Of a DNA stretch of 64,000 nucleotides, positions 52,234 to 61,519 are shown piece after piece. The notes below the pieces were generated by a model, which was given only the letters and a program-made list of their open reading frames with translations, was not told where the DNA came from and made no database searches. A program made the translations under genes and the position numbers. Source of the stretch: a bacterium. Its GTDB lineage: Bacteria; Pseudomonadota; Alphaproteobacteria; Caulobacterales; Hyphomonadaceae. How positions within the stretch are numbered: the first letter of the stretch is position 1; the number at the start of each line of letters is the position of its first letter. The stretch is taken from assembly GCA_016125045.1 (NCBI GenBank), contig WGML01000009.1, positions 1 to 64,000 of the forward strand, given 5' to 3'.

Positions 52234-55200
52234 GCACGACCTCGTCCGCCTCAACGGTCCGCGCCGGACGGTCCTTCGGCGCAAGCAGCAGATACATGGG
52301 CGGCGTCACGATCCGGGCGATCAGCGTCGAGCTGATCAGGCCGCCGATCAGCACCATGGCGAGCGGGGAGTAAAGCGGCGAGCGCTCCAGCACGAGCGGC
52401 GTGAAGGCGCCGATCGCCGTCAGCGAAGTCAGAAGCACCGGCAGGAACCTCACCTCGCCCGCCTTCTCGATCGCCTCCCTAAGCGGCGTCCCGCGGTCGC
52501 GCTCCTGGTTGGCGAACTCCACGAGCAGGATGGAATTCTTGATCTCTATGCCGACGAGCGCGATGAAGCCGATGATCGAGATGTAGGACAACGTCTCGCC
52601 GCCGATGTAGAGCGCGATCAGCCCCCCCATGATGCCGAAAGGAATGACGAACGCCACCACGGCGGCGGCGGCGAACGAGCCGAACTCCAGCAGCAGCACC
52701 GCGAGAATTCCGAACGATGCGACGATGATCGCCGGACCAAGGCCTCCGAGACTCTCGTTCGTGGCCTCGGCCTGCCCGCCGAAACTGGTGGAATAGCCAG
52801 GAGGGAGCCGCAGGGATGAGAGTTTTTCGGCCGCGGCGGCGGTGACGTCGCTTGCAAGATAGCCTTGCCGCGTGTTGGCGGTGACGGTCACGGTGCGCTC
52901 GCGCTGCAGGCGGTTGATCTGCGAAGGTCCTGACGAGAAGGTCGGCGAGGTGAACTCCGTGATCGGGGCGGCGGCGCCCGATGCGGTCCAGATGTAGAGC
53001 CGGTCGATCTGATCCACCGACACCCGCTCGTCACGCGGCCCGCGAAGCACGACCGGATAGGCGTCTCCCACCGGATCGCGGAAGGAGGCGACCCGAGCCC
53101 CGCCGATCGCGATCCGAAGGGTCTGGTCGATCGCGCCCGCCGGTACGCCGCGCAAGGCCGCCGCACTCTCATCAACCGAAAGGTCGAGATCGACCAGCGT
53201 CTCGGAGAGGGGATTCTCGATGTCGCGAGCGCCCTCGGTCTCACGGAGCGCCCGCTCGACCTCCCCGGCGATCTCGGTGAGGACGCCGATGTCCTGACCG
53301 CGGATACGCACCGCGACCGGGGCCTCGATCGGCGGTCCGTTGAGGAAGCGCTTCACGTCGAACCTCGCTCCGGGATAGGTCGCCAGCTCGTTGCGCATGG
53401 CCTCAAGCCTCGCAGGACCGGTCCTCGATTCCCATTCCTTGAAACGCGCGTAGATCTGGCCGGCGTTGGTCTGCTGTTCTTCCGGGTTTTCGTTGTAGTA
53501 GACGCGCGGATTGCCGCGGCCGGTGTTGGCGAACCGCCATTCGATCTCGCCGCTGTCGCCGAGCACCTTGTCGGCGAACAGGACCGCCTTGTCCGTCTCC
53601 GTTATCGAAGCGCCCTGTGGCAGCTTCACGCTGACCATGAAATAGGGGCTGTCATTCTCGGGAAAGAGCGCGAAGCCAAGTCGCGGCGTCACCTGCCAGA
53701 CGACGAGGGCGAACGCGGCGAGGCCGATGGCGACGGTGATGCGCGGCGCATGCAGCGCCACATGAAGAATTGGCCGGTAGATCGCGTGGATCGCGCCCAT
53801 CACCACCGTGAGGAAGACATTCGAATGTCCGGTGCGGGGCAGCATCCGGCTCGCCAGGAAGGGAATGATGGTGAGGGCGACGAACAGCGATGCGATGATC
53901 GTCACGACGATCGCCATCGGCAGGGGCCGAGTGAAGTCGCCCGCGCCTTCGGGGAGATTCAGAAGGGGCACGAAGGCGAGCAACAGCGTCGCCGTGCAGC
54001 CGAGAACGGCGATGTTGATCTCCTCGACGCCGGCGATGGCGGCGTCGCGCGGGGAGAGCCCCTCCCGCAATCGCCTGGCGATGTTCTCGGTCACCACGAT
54101 TGAATCATCGACCAGGAGACCGAGCGCGAGCACGAAGCCTGCAATCGAGAGCTGGTTCAGCGTGTAGCCAAGCTGCTCCATGATGAAGAGGCCGATCGCG
54201 AAGGACAGCGGGATCGAGATCATCACCACCAGCGACGCCCGGAACCCAAGCGGCAGCAGGGTCAGCAGCACGAGCGCGATGGCGATCGTGAAGTCCCGGC
54301 CCAGAGACGACAGGCGCTTGCCGACCATTTCGGACTGGTCGAACCCTCGCTCGAGACGAATTTCGGGAGGCAGACGCGGTTCGAATCGATCCACCTGCGC
54401 GCGGATATTGTCCATCACCTGGAAGATCGTTCCGCCCAGCTTGGCGCGCGCCGTGACGAACAGCGCCCGTTCGCCATTAAACCTCGTGATGTGGAAGGCT
54501 TCGTCGTTTTCCCACGCGACCTCGGCGACATCGCCGACGCGGATCACCGAGCCCTCAACGCTGCGCAGAACGACATTCCTGATCTCGTCGAGACTGTCGA
54601 ACGGCCCGGTGGCTTCGACGTTGAAGCGCCGTCCGTTCGATTCCACGGCCCCGATCGGCACTTCGGCGCCTTCCCGTTGCAGCGCATCGGCGACGGCCCC
54701 GAGCGGCAGCCGGTAGGCGGCGAGGCGGTCAAGGTCGGCGGTCACGCGGACTTCAGAGGTCGGCACGCCCCAGATCTCGGACTGCTGGACGCCGGACGCG
54801 CGCTCCACCGCGTCGCGCAGTTCGCGGGCATAGGCCTCCATCTGACGGATGGGCGCGGTCTCCGACACGAGCGCCATCTGGATGATGTTGGTCTGCGACG
54901 GGTCGAACCGGTCGGCTCGGACGAGCGTGACGCCGGGCGGCAGGGTCGGGCGCACCACATTCAGCTCGCGCACCACCTCGTCATACTTGCGCTTCGGGTC
55001 GGACCCGTACTCGAACTCGACCGAAACCTGCGCGAGACCCGCCCGGCTTGTCGAGCGGATTTCAACCACGTCCTCGAGCCCGTTCAGCGCGGTCTCGAGC
55101 GGGATGGCGACCGTGCGCTCCATCTGGTCGGCGTCCGCGCCCGGCAGGACGATGACCACGCCAACGCCGGGGAATTCGACCGGCGGGTCCTCCGCCTTCG

Positions 55201-55300
55201 GGATCGAGAACAGCGACTGCACGCCAAGGGCGAACAGGAGCGTGAAAACGATCAGCGTGAATTGCCACCGATCGACGAAGAAGCGAGTAAAGGCGCGCAT
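52220..55300 (-). CDS. RND multidrug/solute efflux permease (AcrB-type)
   Basis: A 1026-residue inner-membrane pump with twelve helices and two large periplasmic loops. The proton-relay pair is visible in helix 4 as GLLVDDSIVVTEN, and in its repeat as helix 10 GIEIKNSILLVEFANQERDRG. The N-terminus MRAFTRFFVDRWQFTLIVFTLLFALGVQSLFSIPKAEDPP is typical. The D-D pair places it with the HAE-like drug and organic-solute pumps rather than HME metal pumps. It begins 9 bases after the adaptor gene. An outer-membrane factor gene is not visible nearby. Substrate unknown; solvents or alkanes are a possibility given the neighbouring genes. Confidence 0.9.
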   Translation of the reverse strand: MRAFTRFFVDRWQFTLIVFTLLFALGVQSLFSIPKAEDPPVEFPGVGVVIVLPGADADQMERTVAIPLETALNGLEDVVEIRSTSRAGLAQVSVEFEYGSDPKRKYDEVVRELNVVRPTLPPGVTLVRADRFDPSQTNIIQMALVSETAPIRQMEAYARELRDAVERASGVQQSEIWGVPTSEVRVTADLDRLAAYRLPLGAVADALQREGAEVPIGAVESNGRRFNVEATGPFDSLDEIRNVVLRSVEGSVIRVGDVAEVAWENDEAFHITRFNGERALFVTARAKLGGTIFQVMDNIRAQVDRFEPRLPPEIRLERGFDQSEMVGKRLSSLGRDFTIAIALVLLTLLPLGFRASLVVMISIPLSFAIGLFIMEQLGYTLNQLSIAGFVLALGLLVDDSIVVTENIARRLREGLSPRDAAIAGVEEINIAVLGCTATLLLAFVPLLNLPEGAGDFTRPLPMAIVVTIIASLFVALTIIPFLASRMLPRTGHSNVFLTVVMGAIHAIYRPILHVALHAPRITVAIGLAAFALVVWQVTPRLGFALFPENDSPYFMVSVKLPQGASITETDKAVLFADKVLGDSGEIEWRFANTGRGNPRVYYNENPEEQQTNAGQIYARFKEWESRTGPARLEAMRNELATYPGARFDVKRFLNGPPIEAPVAVRIRGQDIGVLTEIAGEVERALRETEGARDIENPLSETLVDLDLSVDESAAALRGVPAGAIDQTLRIAIGGARVASFRDPVGDAYPVVLRGPRDERVSVDQIDRLYIWTASGAAAPITEFTSPTFSSGPSQINRLQRERTVTVTANTRQGYLASDVTAAAAEKLSSLRLPPGYSTSFGGQAEATNESLGGLGPAIIVASFGILAVLLLEFGSFAAAAVVAFVIPFGIMGGLIALYIGGETLSYISIIGFIALVGIEIKNSILLVEFANQERDRGTPLREAIEKAGEVRFLPVLLTSLTAIGAFTPLVLERSPLYSPLAMVLIGGLISSTLIARIVTPPMYLLLAPKDRPARTVEADEVVQPAE

Positions 55301-55309
55301 GTCCGCCTC

Positions 55310-56374
55310 CTATTCGGCGCCGGTGATGCGGACCGGCTCGCCATCGCGCACCGTCGTCGCACCCGCTGTCACCACCCGGTCGCCCTCGGCGAGCCCTTTG
55401 AGCACGATGACGCCCTCGCTGTTGAGGCCGCCGGTCTCGACGCTTCGCCGGCGCGCGACGCCGGCGCTGTCCACCACATAGACCTGGCCCTGGTCGGCGC
55501 GGGCGTCGACGAGCGACAGAGCCGGCACGATGAAACGCATCTGCGCCCCGTCTTCGGACTGGCGCGCGATGGACGCCTCCGCCACCTCCCCGCTGCGCAG
55601 TCCGCCCGCATCCTTGATGCGCACTTCGACCTCGAATGTGCCTGTTGCATCTGCGCTCTTGGCGGCGATCCGCGACACCTCGGCGGGTCGCGGCGGGCTG
55701 GCACCGGTCTTGACCGTCGCCGCGGCCCCGACGGAAAGACGCGCGGCGTCAGCGGACGACACAGGCGCCCGAAGCACCATCCCGAAGCGGTTTTCCCCGA
55801 TGGTCAGCACCGGCTGTCCGGCGCTCACGATCTGCGCGGGCTCGGCATGCCGGCGCAGCACCACCCCGGACGCCGGCGCGAAGATGGACGCGCCCTCCCG
55901 CGCCCGCTGGACGGCCAGCCTTGCATTGTCGAGCGCCGCCTGTGAGGCGAAGCCTTTCTCAAACAGCGTTTCGACGCGCGCGAGCTGCTGTTCGGCGGTT
56001 CGGCGGGCGACTTCCGCCTCCTCCGCGTCCGCGCCGACGGTGGTCCGCCTGAGCGTCGCCAATCGCGCACCGGCCGCGACCACGTCCCCCTCGTCGACCG
56101 AAAGCGTCTCGATCTGGCCGGGGGCCCCGAAAGACAGGATGGTCTCACGGACATAGCCCGTCAGCCCGCTCACCCGGAGCGAATCCCCGACATTGATCGG
56201 CCGGGCCTCGATCACCTCAACCACCGGAGCCGCGACGCCGGGCTGGACGTCGGCCACGCTCTCCTTCTCCGAACAGGCGGCGAGCGAGACCATAAGGGCG
56301 AATACGCCCGTTCCGGCAATGGTGCGCGCGGGGCTTCGCGCCGCTCGCGGCCGACGTGCGCTGAGATCGGGCAT
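55310..56374 (-). CDS. RND efflux periplasmic adaptor lipoprotein
   Basis: A 354-residue membrane-fusion protein. The lipoprotein signal has lipobox SLAAC. A first lipoyl half (LSFGAPGQIETLSVDEGDVVAAGARLATL), an alpha-helical hairpin (EEAEVARRTAEQQLARVETLFEKGFASQAALDNARLAVQRA), the second lipoyl half (IFAPASGVVLRRHAEPAQIVSAGQPVLTI) and a beta-barrel follow. It links the permease to an outer-membrane channel. It is the first gene of the pump operon, 94 bases downstream of the TTGACA-based palindrome. Confidence 0.88.
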   Translation of the reverse strand: MPDLSARRPRAARSPARTIAGTGVFALMVSLAACSEKESVADVQPGVAAPVVEVIEARPINVGDSLRVSGLTGYVRETILSFGAPGQIETLSVDEGDVVAAGARLATLRRTTVGADAEEAEVARRTAEQQLARVETLFEKGFASQAALDNARLAVQRAREGASIFAPASGVVLRRHAEPAQIVSAGQPVLTIGENRFGMVLRAPVSSADAARLSVGAAATVKTGASPPRPAEVSRIAAKSADATGTFEVEVRIKDAGGLRSGEVAEASIARQSEDGAQMRFIVPALSLVDARADQGQVYVVDSAGVARRRSVETGGLNSEGVIVLKGLAEGDRVVTAGATTVRDGEPVRITGAE

Positions 56375-56468
56375 GAGGATAGGCCTTCCCTGGGAGACGA
56401 AAAGAGTTTACGTCCTCCGACCGCTGTCGTTCTTTGTTTTCGCGGACCGGCGCGACCCCGACGCCATG

Positions 56469-56493
56469 TTGACAGCGCCCTTGACAGTGTCAA
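56469..56493. promoter_or_regulatory. Palindromic operator between RND pump and TetR gene
   Basis: TTGACAGTGTCAA (56481-56493) is a perfect palindrome around a central G. A further TTGACA half-site stands 12 bases to its left (56469-56474). It lies 24 bases before the TetR start and about 95 bases before the adaptor start, the standard place for a TetR operator that controls both divergent genes. Confidence 0.6.
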
Positions 56494-56516
56494 GCCCCAG
56501 ATGAAAACTCCTCCGC

Positions 56517-57149
56517 GTGACTGACGATCTGAAGACCTCCATCCTGCAAGCGAGCGTCCAGCTCATCGAGGACGGCGGGGTCGGCGCGCTGTCGATGCGG
56601 GAGGTCGCCCGGCGCGCGGGCGTCAGTCACCAGGCACCGTACCATTACTTCCCGGACCGCGAGAGCATCCTTTCGGAGATCGTCCGGGAGGGGTTCACCC
56701 TGCTTCACGACATGACGGCGGAAAAGGTCGCGAGGGTGGAGTCACCCGCCGCCATGATCGAGGCGATGGGGCTCGCCTATGTCGAGTTCGCGCTTCGGCA
56801 TTCGGCGTACTTTCAGCTCATGTTCCGCTCCGAACTCGTGAACCTCAACCGCCACCCGGAAACGAAAGCGGCGGCGGACCGCACGTTCGAACTCGTGATC
56901 GACATTGTCACCCGCGCTTACGGCGCGGCCGAACCCGGCGCTCCCCGGGCGTCCGCGGAGGACGGCGAGGATCCGGTCATCCGCCGCGTCATCGCCTGCT
57001 GGTCGATGGTGCATGGCCTTTCGCATCTGCTGCTTGAGGGGAAGCTCGACCGGCATCACGGGGGCAGCCCCGAGGCGCGCCTCGACGCCGCCCGGGCGCT
57101 CGTCTCCGTCTATGTCGAGATGATCGCGCCGGGCCTGCCCCAGCGCTGA
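56517..57149 (+). CDS. TetR-family transcriptional regulator of the RND pump
   Basis: A 210-residue protein. N-terminal helix-turn-helix: LKTSILQASVQLIEDGGVGALSMREVARRAGVSHQAPYHYFPDRESILSEIV, typical of TetR. The ligand-binding part is helical (TetR C33-like, with RHSAYFQLMFRSELVN). The start is the GTG at 56517, close to the operator. It is divergent from the adaptor-permease genes and so is most likely their repressor, released by a pump substrate. GC use is like its neighbours. Confidence 0.85.
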   Translation: MTDDLKTSILQASVQLIEDGGVGALSMREVARRAGVSHQAPYHYFPDRESILSEIVREGFTLLHDMTAEKVARVESPAAMIEAMGLAYVEFALRHSAYFQLMFRSELVNLNRHPETKAAADRTFELVIDIVTRAYGAAEPGAPRASAEDGEDPVIRRVIACWSMVHGLSHLLLEGKLDRHHGGSPEARLDAARALVSVYVEMIAPGLPQR

Positions 57150-57376
57150 ATCACCTTCGCGGCCCCGTCGCCGTCGCCCCCGCCGCCCTGAGCCGGCGGG
57201 CGAAACGGACGCGTTGCGGAAATGTGACAGTTCGGCCTTACCCGCGCCCTGCGGCGACGTCCGGACGGTTTTATTTATGCCGTTGCGGAATGCGCCGTTG
57301 ACGACTGTCACGGTTCGTCACAATAATTTGAGTGAAGGGTCGGTGACAGACTCAAACCCAGGGGAGGAAATCCAAA

Positions 57377-60300
57377 GTGAAATTCATGCTTCGCGGCGCG
57401 TCGCAGGCCGCCATCCTGTTTGGTCTTGCTGGTGTGATGCCGGCCTGGGGCCAGCAAGTCATCAGCGTCACTCAGGAAACGGGACCGCAGCAGGTCAACC
57501 GCCAGCAGGTTGAGCGCACGGGGCCGCAGGCGCCCCAGGCGGCAGACCAGGCCGAAGCCCGCGTGATCGTCACGGGATCGCTGATCGTCGGCTCCGCCGA
57601 GGACGCGGCGCTGCCCGTCGAAGTCTATTCCGCCGAGGAACTCGAGGAACAGGGCTCGCCGACGGCGCTCGAATTCGTCAAGACCCTGACCATCTCCGGT
57701 CCGACGACCGGCGAGGCTTACTATTTCGGCGGCGCTGGATCGACCGGTTCGCCTTCATTCAACCTGCGCGGCATCGGCGCCGACAAGACGCTGACCCTCC
57801 TCAACGGGCGGCGGGTGACAGACAACGCCTCCAACATCCCGGCGGCTGCGATCGCCCGGACCGAGATCCTCAAGGACGGCGCGGCGGTGACCTACGGCGC
57901 CGACGCGACCGGCGGCGTTGTGAACTTCATCACCCGTGACAGCTTCAACGGACTCGAAGCGCGCGCCCAATACAAGTATATCGACGGGTCCGACGGCGAC
58001 TACGGCATCAGCCTGCTCGGCGGCTTCGGCGAGGGCAACACGAACTTCATGTGGTCAGCGGAGTGGGAGCACCGCTCAGTGCTCGACACGCTCGACCGTC
58101 CGGGGATCACCGACCCGTCCTTCAATTTCGACATCGCAACAGGCGGCAACCCGGCGCCGTGGTCGACGCTGACGAACCTCGCGGGCTATCTCGCCCTCGG
58201 GCCACGCCCGACCGCCGCGACGGCGAACACCCGCACCGGTGAATTCGGCTCGCCGGTCAGCGGCACCGTCTTCTCCGACTTCACCCCTCAAAGCTGTGCA
58301 GCCGTTGGCGGGTTCTTCGTCAATAGCTTCACCTGCAACTACAACTACATTCCTTACTACAACCTGGTGGAGAACCAGGACATCTACCGCCTGTTCGGAC
58401 AGCTCAACACGACCATCTCGGACAATATCGATTTCCATCTCGATGCGTCCTACGGGGAAGTGAGCGTGCCGCAAGTGTTCGGCTCGCCGTCTCAGCCGGT
58501 CGTTCGCGGTCCGGCCCGCGCGGAGGGTCTCACCTATCAGTTCTACGTGCCGCGCACGAACCCCGGCTTCCAGGACTTCGCGGTGAGATCAGGTCTCGCT
58601 GCAAACCCGGCCTTCGCCAACGTCGGGGGCGTGATGCCGATCACCTTCCGTCCGCTCGCGCATGGCGGCAACCCGGTGCTCGGCGAGGGCAATGGATTTG
58701 GTGTTCCTTCTCGCATCAACAACCAATCCTGGCGCGTGATGAGCTCGCTGTCGGGCAATCTCGGCGACGTGTCCGAAATGCTGGGCGGCGTGAATTTCGA
58801 CGTCTCCGCGACCTTCAACCAGCAGAATTTCGAGGGCGATGCGCCGGACATCATCGGCTACCGCTTCCAGGACGCCCTCAACGGCTTCGGCGGACCGAAC
58901 TGCAGGGCGGCTGACCTCAACCCGCTGCAATTCGGCATCCAGAACGACGCCGCGGCGGGTCGCGACGGTTGTCTCTACTGGAACCCGTTCGCGTCGAACT
59001 TCGCCAACCAGCCGGAGCGCAATCTCGCAAACCCGAACTACAATCCGGCGCTCGCGAACTCGCTCGAACTCTATCGCTGGCTCCAGGATCCGCGGAAAAC
59101 GGAATCGCAGACCCAGAGCTTGACGATCGACGCCATCTTCAGCGGCGAGACGGGCGTTCAACTTCCGGGCGGCGTCGTCTCCTGGGGTCTCGGCACCCAG
59201 TGGCGGCAGGTCGAGTTCAAGGAAACCGTTCGGTCGAACTTCTACAACGGGAACACGCCCTGCATTCGCCAGTCGACAGACACGACGGGTGTGGTCATCA
59301 ACGGCGTCACCACGCCGTTCCCGCAGGTTCCCCTGCCGCAGACCAGCCCATACTACACCGGCTGCGCGGGCGGCGAGGGTCCGTTCCTGTTCTTCGACAT
59401 CAACCCGCCTGACGCCGCAGACCGTCAGCAATTCTCCTACTTCGGGGAACTCGCCCTGCCGGTCTTCGACACCCTGAACTTCACGGCCGCCGTTCGGCGT
59501 GAAGACTTCTCGGGCGGGCTCGGCGCGACGGTGTACAAGATCTCCGGCAAGTGGGACGTCTTCGGACCGATCTCCCTGCGCGGCTCCTACGGCACCAACT
59601 ACTCCACGCCGCCGCTCGGCATCATTCCGGGTCGGGTCGAGAACCTCGTCCGCAGCTACGATCGGGCGAATCGCAACTGGAAAGCGTTCCAGCGCACCAC
59701 GGCGGCCGGCCTCCAGCCGGAAACCGCAACGGCCTGGAATGCGGGAGCGATCTGGCAGTCCCAGGGCATCGCGTCCGACCACGACTTCCAGTTCATCGTC
59801 GACTATTTCGACATCCAGACCGAAGACGAGATCGGCGAACTTGCGGACCACAACCAAATCCTGGCCGCAACGACGCTCTCAACCACGATCAACGGCTTCA
59901 ACGTGATGAACTGCGCGGCGCCGCTGATTTCGCTGGTGTCGTTCAACCAGCACGGGCCGAACAACCTCACCACCTGCCAGCAGGGCGTCACCACCTCCGA
60001 CAACTTCTCGGTGATCCGGTCGGTGCTCGGCAACGCCTTCGGTCAAACCACCAAGGGCCTCGACATCCAGGCGCGGTACTCGATGCCGGTGGGCGCAGGG
60101 GACCTCACCTTCGATGTCACCGGCACGCGCGTCACCGAACAGACGACGTCACAGCGCACGATCAACGGCGTCGTCGTCTCGCAATCGGACGACCGCCTGG
60201 GCAACCTCAACTTCTCGACGGTTGGCGTGGCGGTTCCCGAATGGCGCGTCAATGCCTACTCGGCCTATCGCTGGGGTCCGCACATCCTCCGCCTGCAGCT

Positions 60301-60544
60301 GAACTATGTCAGCGCGGTCACGGACGAACGCGCCGGAATCCAGTATGGCGAAAACGGCGAGGATTGGGTCACCGGGGACATCTACTACAACCTCGACATC
60401 ACCGAGGACATGCGCCTGTCGCTCTCGATCGCCAATATCTTCGATCAGGATCCTCCGCCGGCGCAGGTTGAACTCGGCTACGACCCACGCACCGGAAGCC
60501 CGCTTGGCCGGACGATCGAGGTCGGCCTCAGGAAGACCTTCTGA
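57377..60544 (+). CDS. Large TonB-dependent receptor
   Basis: A 1055-residue receptor. The start is a GTG at 57377 with GGAGG nine bases upstream; an ATG three codons later is possible. The signal peptide ends AWGQ. A Gln-rich spacer (QVNRQQVERTGPQAPQ) comes before the TonB-box-like region and plug: ARVIVTGSLIVGSAEDAALPVEVYSAEELEEQGSPTAL, FNLRGIGADKTLTLLNGRR, IPAAAIARTEILKDGAAVTYGADATGGVVNF. The barrel is long, with Cys pairs in outer loops (FTCNYNY, PQSCAA, GPNCRAA, DGCLYW), and the end is IEVGLRKTF with terminal Phe. No enzyme or binding protein beside it gives the ligand. A good terminator follows. Confidence 0.85.
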   Translation: MKFMLRGASQAAILFGLAGVMPAWGQQVISVTQETGPQQVNRQQVERTGPQAPQAADQAEARVIVTGSLIVGSAEDAALPVEVYSAEELEEQGSPTALEFVKTLTISGPTTGEAYYFGGAGSTGSPSFNLRGIGADKTLTLLNGRRVTDNASNIPAAAIARTEILKDGAAVTYGADATGGVVNFITRDSFNGLEARAQYKYIDGSDGDYGISLLGGFGEGNTNFMWSAEWEHRSVLDTLDRPGITDPSFNFDIATGGNPAPWSTLTNLAGYLALGPRPTAATANTRTGEFGSPVSGTVFSDFTPQSCAAVGGFFVNSFTCNYNYIPYYNLVENQDIYRLFGQLNTTISDNIDFHLDASYGEVSVPQVFGSPSQPVVRGPARAEGLTYQFYVPRTNPGFQDFAVRSGLAANPAFANVGGVMPITFRPLAHGGNPVLGEGNGFGVPSRINNQSWRVMSSLSGNLGDVSEMLGGVNFDVSATFNQQNFEGDAPDIIGYRFQDALNGFGGPNCRAADLNPLQFGIQNDAAAGRDGCLYWNPFASNFANQPERNLANPNYNPALANSLELYRWLQDPRKTESQTQSLTIDAIFSGETGVQLPGGVVSWGLGTQWRQVEFKETVRSNFYNGNTPCIRQSTDTTGVVINGVTTPFPQVPLPQTSPYYTGCAGGEGPFLFFDINPPDAADRQQFSYFGELALPVFDTLNFTAAVRREDFSGGLGATVYKISGKWDVFGPISLRGSYGTNYSTPPLGIIPGRVENLVRSYDRANRNWKAFQRTTAAGLQPETATAWNAGAIWQSQGIASDHDFQFIVDYFDIQTEDEIGELADHNQILAATTLSTTINGFNVMNCAAPLISLVSFNQHGPNNLTTCQQGVTTSDNFSVIRSVLGNAFGQTTKGLDIQARYSMPVGAGDLTFDVTGTRVTEQTTSQRTINGVVVSQSDDRLGNLNFSTVGVAVPEWRVNAYSAYRWGPHILRLQLNYVSAVTDERAGIQYGENGEDWVTGDIYYNLDITEDMRLSLSIANIFDQDPPPAQVELGYDPRTGSPLGRTIEVGLRKTF

Positions 60545-60594
60545 CGTTGGTCTGACGCGCCCCAAGCGTCAGTCTGACACATTCGAACCAGCGA

Positions 60595-60623
60595 CGGGGC
60601 GGCCTTCACGGGCCGCCCCGTTT
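60595..60623 (+). terminator. Rho-independent terminator after the TonB receptor gene
   Basis: CGGGGCGGCC pairs with GGCCGCCCCG across a short loop (about TTCACG) at 60595-60620 and is followed by TTT. It lies about 50 bases after the receptor stop. Confidence 0.7.
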
Positions 60624-60749
60624 GCGTCCGGGGTTCTGACCCTGGTCAAACCGCCGTGAGACTTATCGATTATCGTTGACTTTCAACGTCCCGGCCCCAC
60701 CTTGACGTGAGGGTTCAGTTCGCATTCGCCGCTGCAAAGGAAGGACAAG

Positions 60750-61394
60750 ATGCTTCGACACATCATGATCGCCGCCGCTCTCTCCTCGACCGTCGCCGTC
60801 GGGGCATGCTCGGCTGAACAGGTGGGATCGAAAGGCGCGGCGACCGCCGAACACACGAAAGCGCCGGCGAAACTCAATAATTTCAAGCTGGTGGATCAGA
60901 ATGGGGTCACGCAGGAGCTTTACAAGCTGACCGACGCCAAGGCGATCGTGCTCATCCAGCACGGGGTCGGCTGCCCGATCGTGCAGAAGATGACCCCGAC
61001 CATCAACGACATCGAAAAGGCCTACGCCCCTAAAGGCGTCACGTTCATGATGGTCAACTCGAACATCCAGGACAATCCGAAGACGATCAAGGCCGAGGCC
61101 GAGAAGTTCGGCGTCACCATCCCGATCCTCGATGACCACGCTCAGGCGCTGGGCGAGGAACTCAAGATCGAGCGGACGGCCGAGGCGTTCATCATCGAAC
61201 CGAAGACCTGGAAAGTGCTCTTCCATGGCCCGGTCGACGACCGGATCACCTATGGCCGTGAGCGCCCCAAGGCCGAGAACAACTATCTGACTGACGGGCT
61301 GGATGCGGTGCTCGCCGGCCAGCCGGTGAAACAAACCCACGCCCGTGCGGAAGGCTGCCTCGTGAATTTCCCTAATCGCGCCAAGCATTCCTGA
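60750..61394 (+). CDS. Thioredoxin-fold (redoxin/AhpC-TSA-like) lipoprotein
   Basis: A 214-residue protein with lipoprotein signal (lipobox GAC, MLRHIMIAAALSSTVAVGAC). A thioredoxin-fold domain follows with the active-site-like GVGCPIVQK, having a single Cys in place of CxxC, then VTFMMVNSNIQDNPKTIKAEAEKFGVTIPILDDHAQ and a cis-Pro-like region TAEAFIIEPKTWKVLFHGPVDDRI. A second Cys lies at AEGCLVNF near the C-terminus and might be the resolving one. This subgroup often occurs next to c-type cytochrome or copper enzyme genes; here it stands alone. It is probably a periplasmic peroxidase or thiol reductase. AAGGAAGGA precedes the ATG. Confidence 0.75.
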   Translation: MLRHIMIAAALSSTVAVGACSAEQVGSKGAATAEHTKAPAKLNNFKLVDQNGVTQELYKLTDAKAIVLIQHGVGCPIVQKMTPTINDIEKAYAPKGVTFMMVNSNIQDNPKTIKAEAEKFGVTIPILDDHAQALGEELKIERTAEAFIIEPKTWKVLFHGPVDDRITYGRERPKAENNYLTDGLDAVLAGQPVKQTHARAEGCLVNFPNRAKHS

Positions 61395-61479
61395 TACAGG
61401 CCACGCGCAGCGCGCCCTCACCGCCTTTGCATCTATTCCTCTGCGGATCAGGGCTAACCCTAGTCCACTGAAGTGGCCC

Positions 61480-61502
61480 CCACAGGCATTATCTACCTGT
61501 GG
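61480..61502 (+). repeat. Inverted repeat at the 5' end of the EmrA-like gene
   Basis: CCACAGG (61480-61486) and CCTGTGG (61496-61502) are perfect inverted copies with a 9-base loop; a second short palindrome CCACTGAAGTGG lies just upstream (about 61464-61475). It could be a repressor site or an mRNA hairpin ahead of the start at 61520. Confidence 0.45.
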
Positions 61503-61519
61503 TCGCATCCGGCGGGCAG

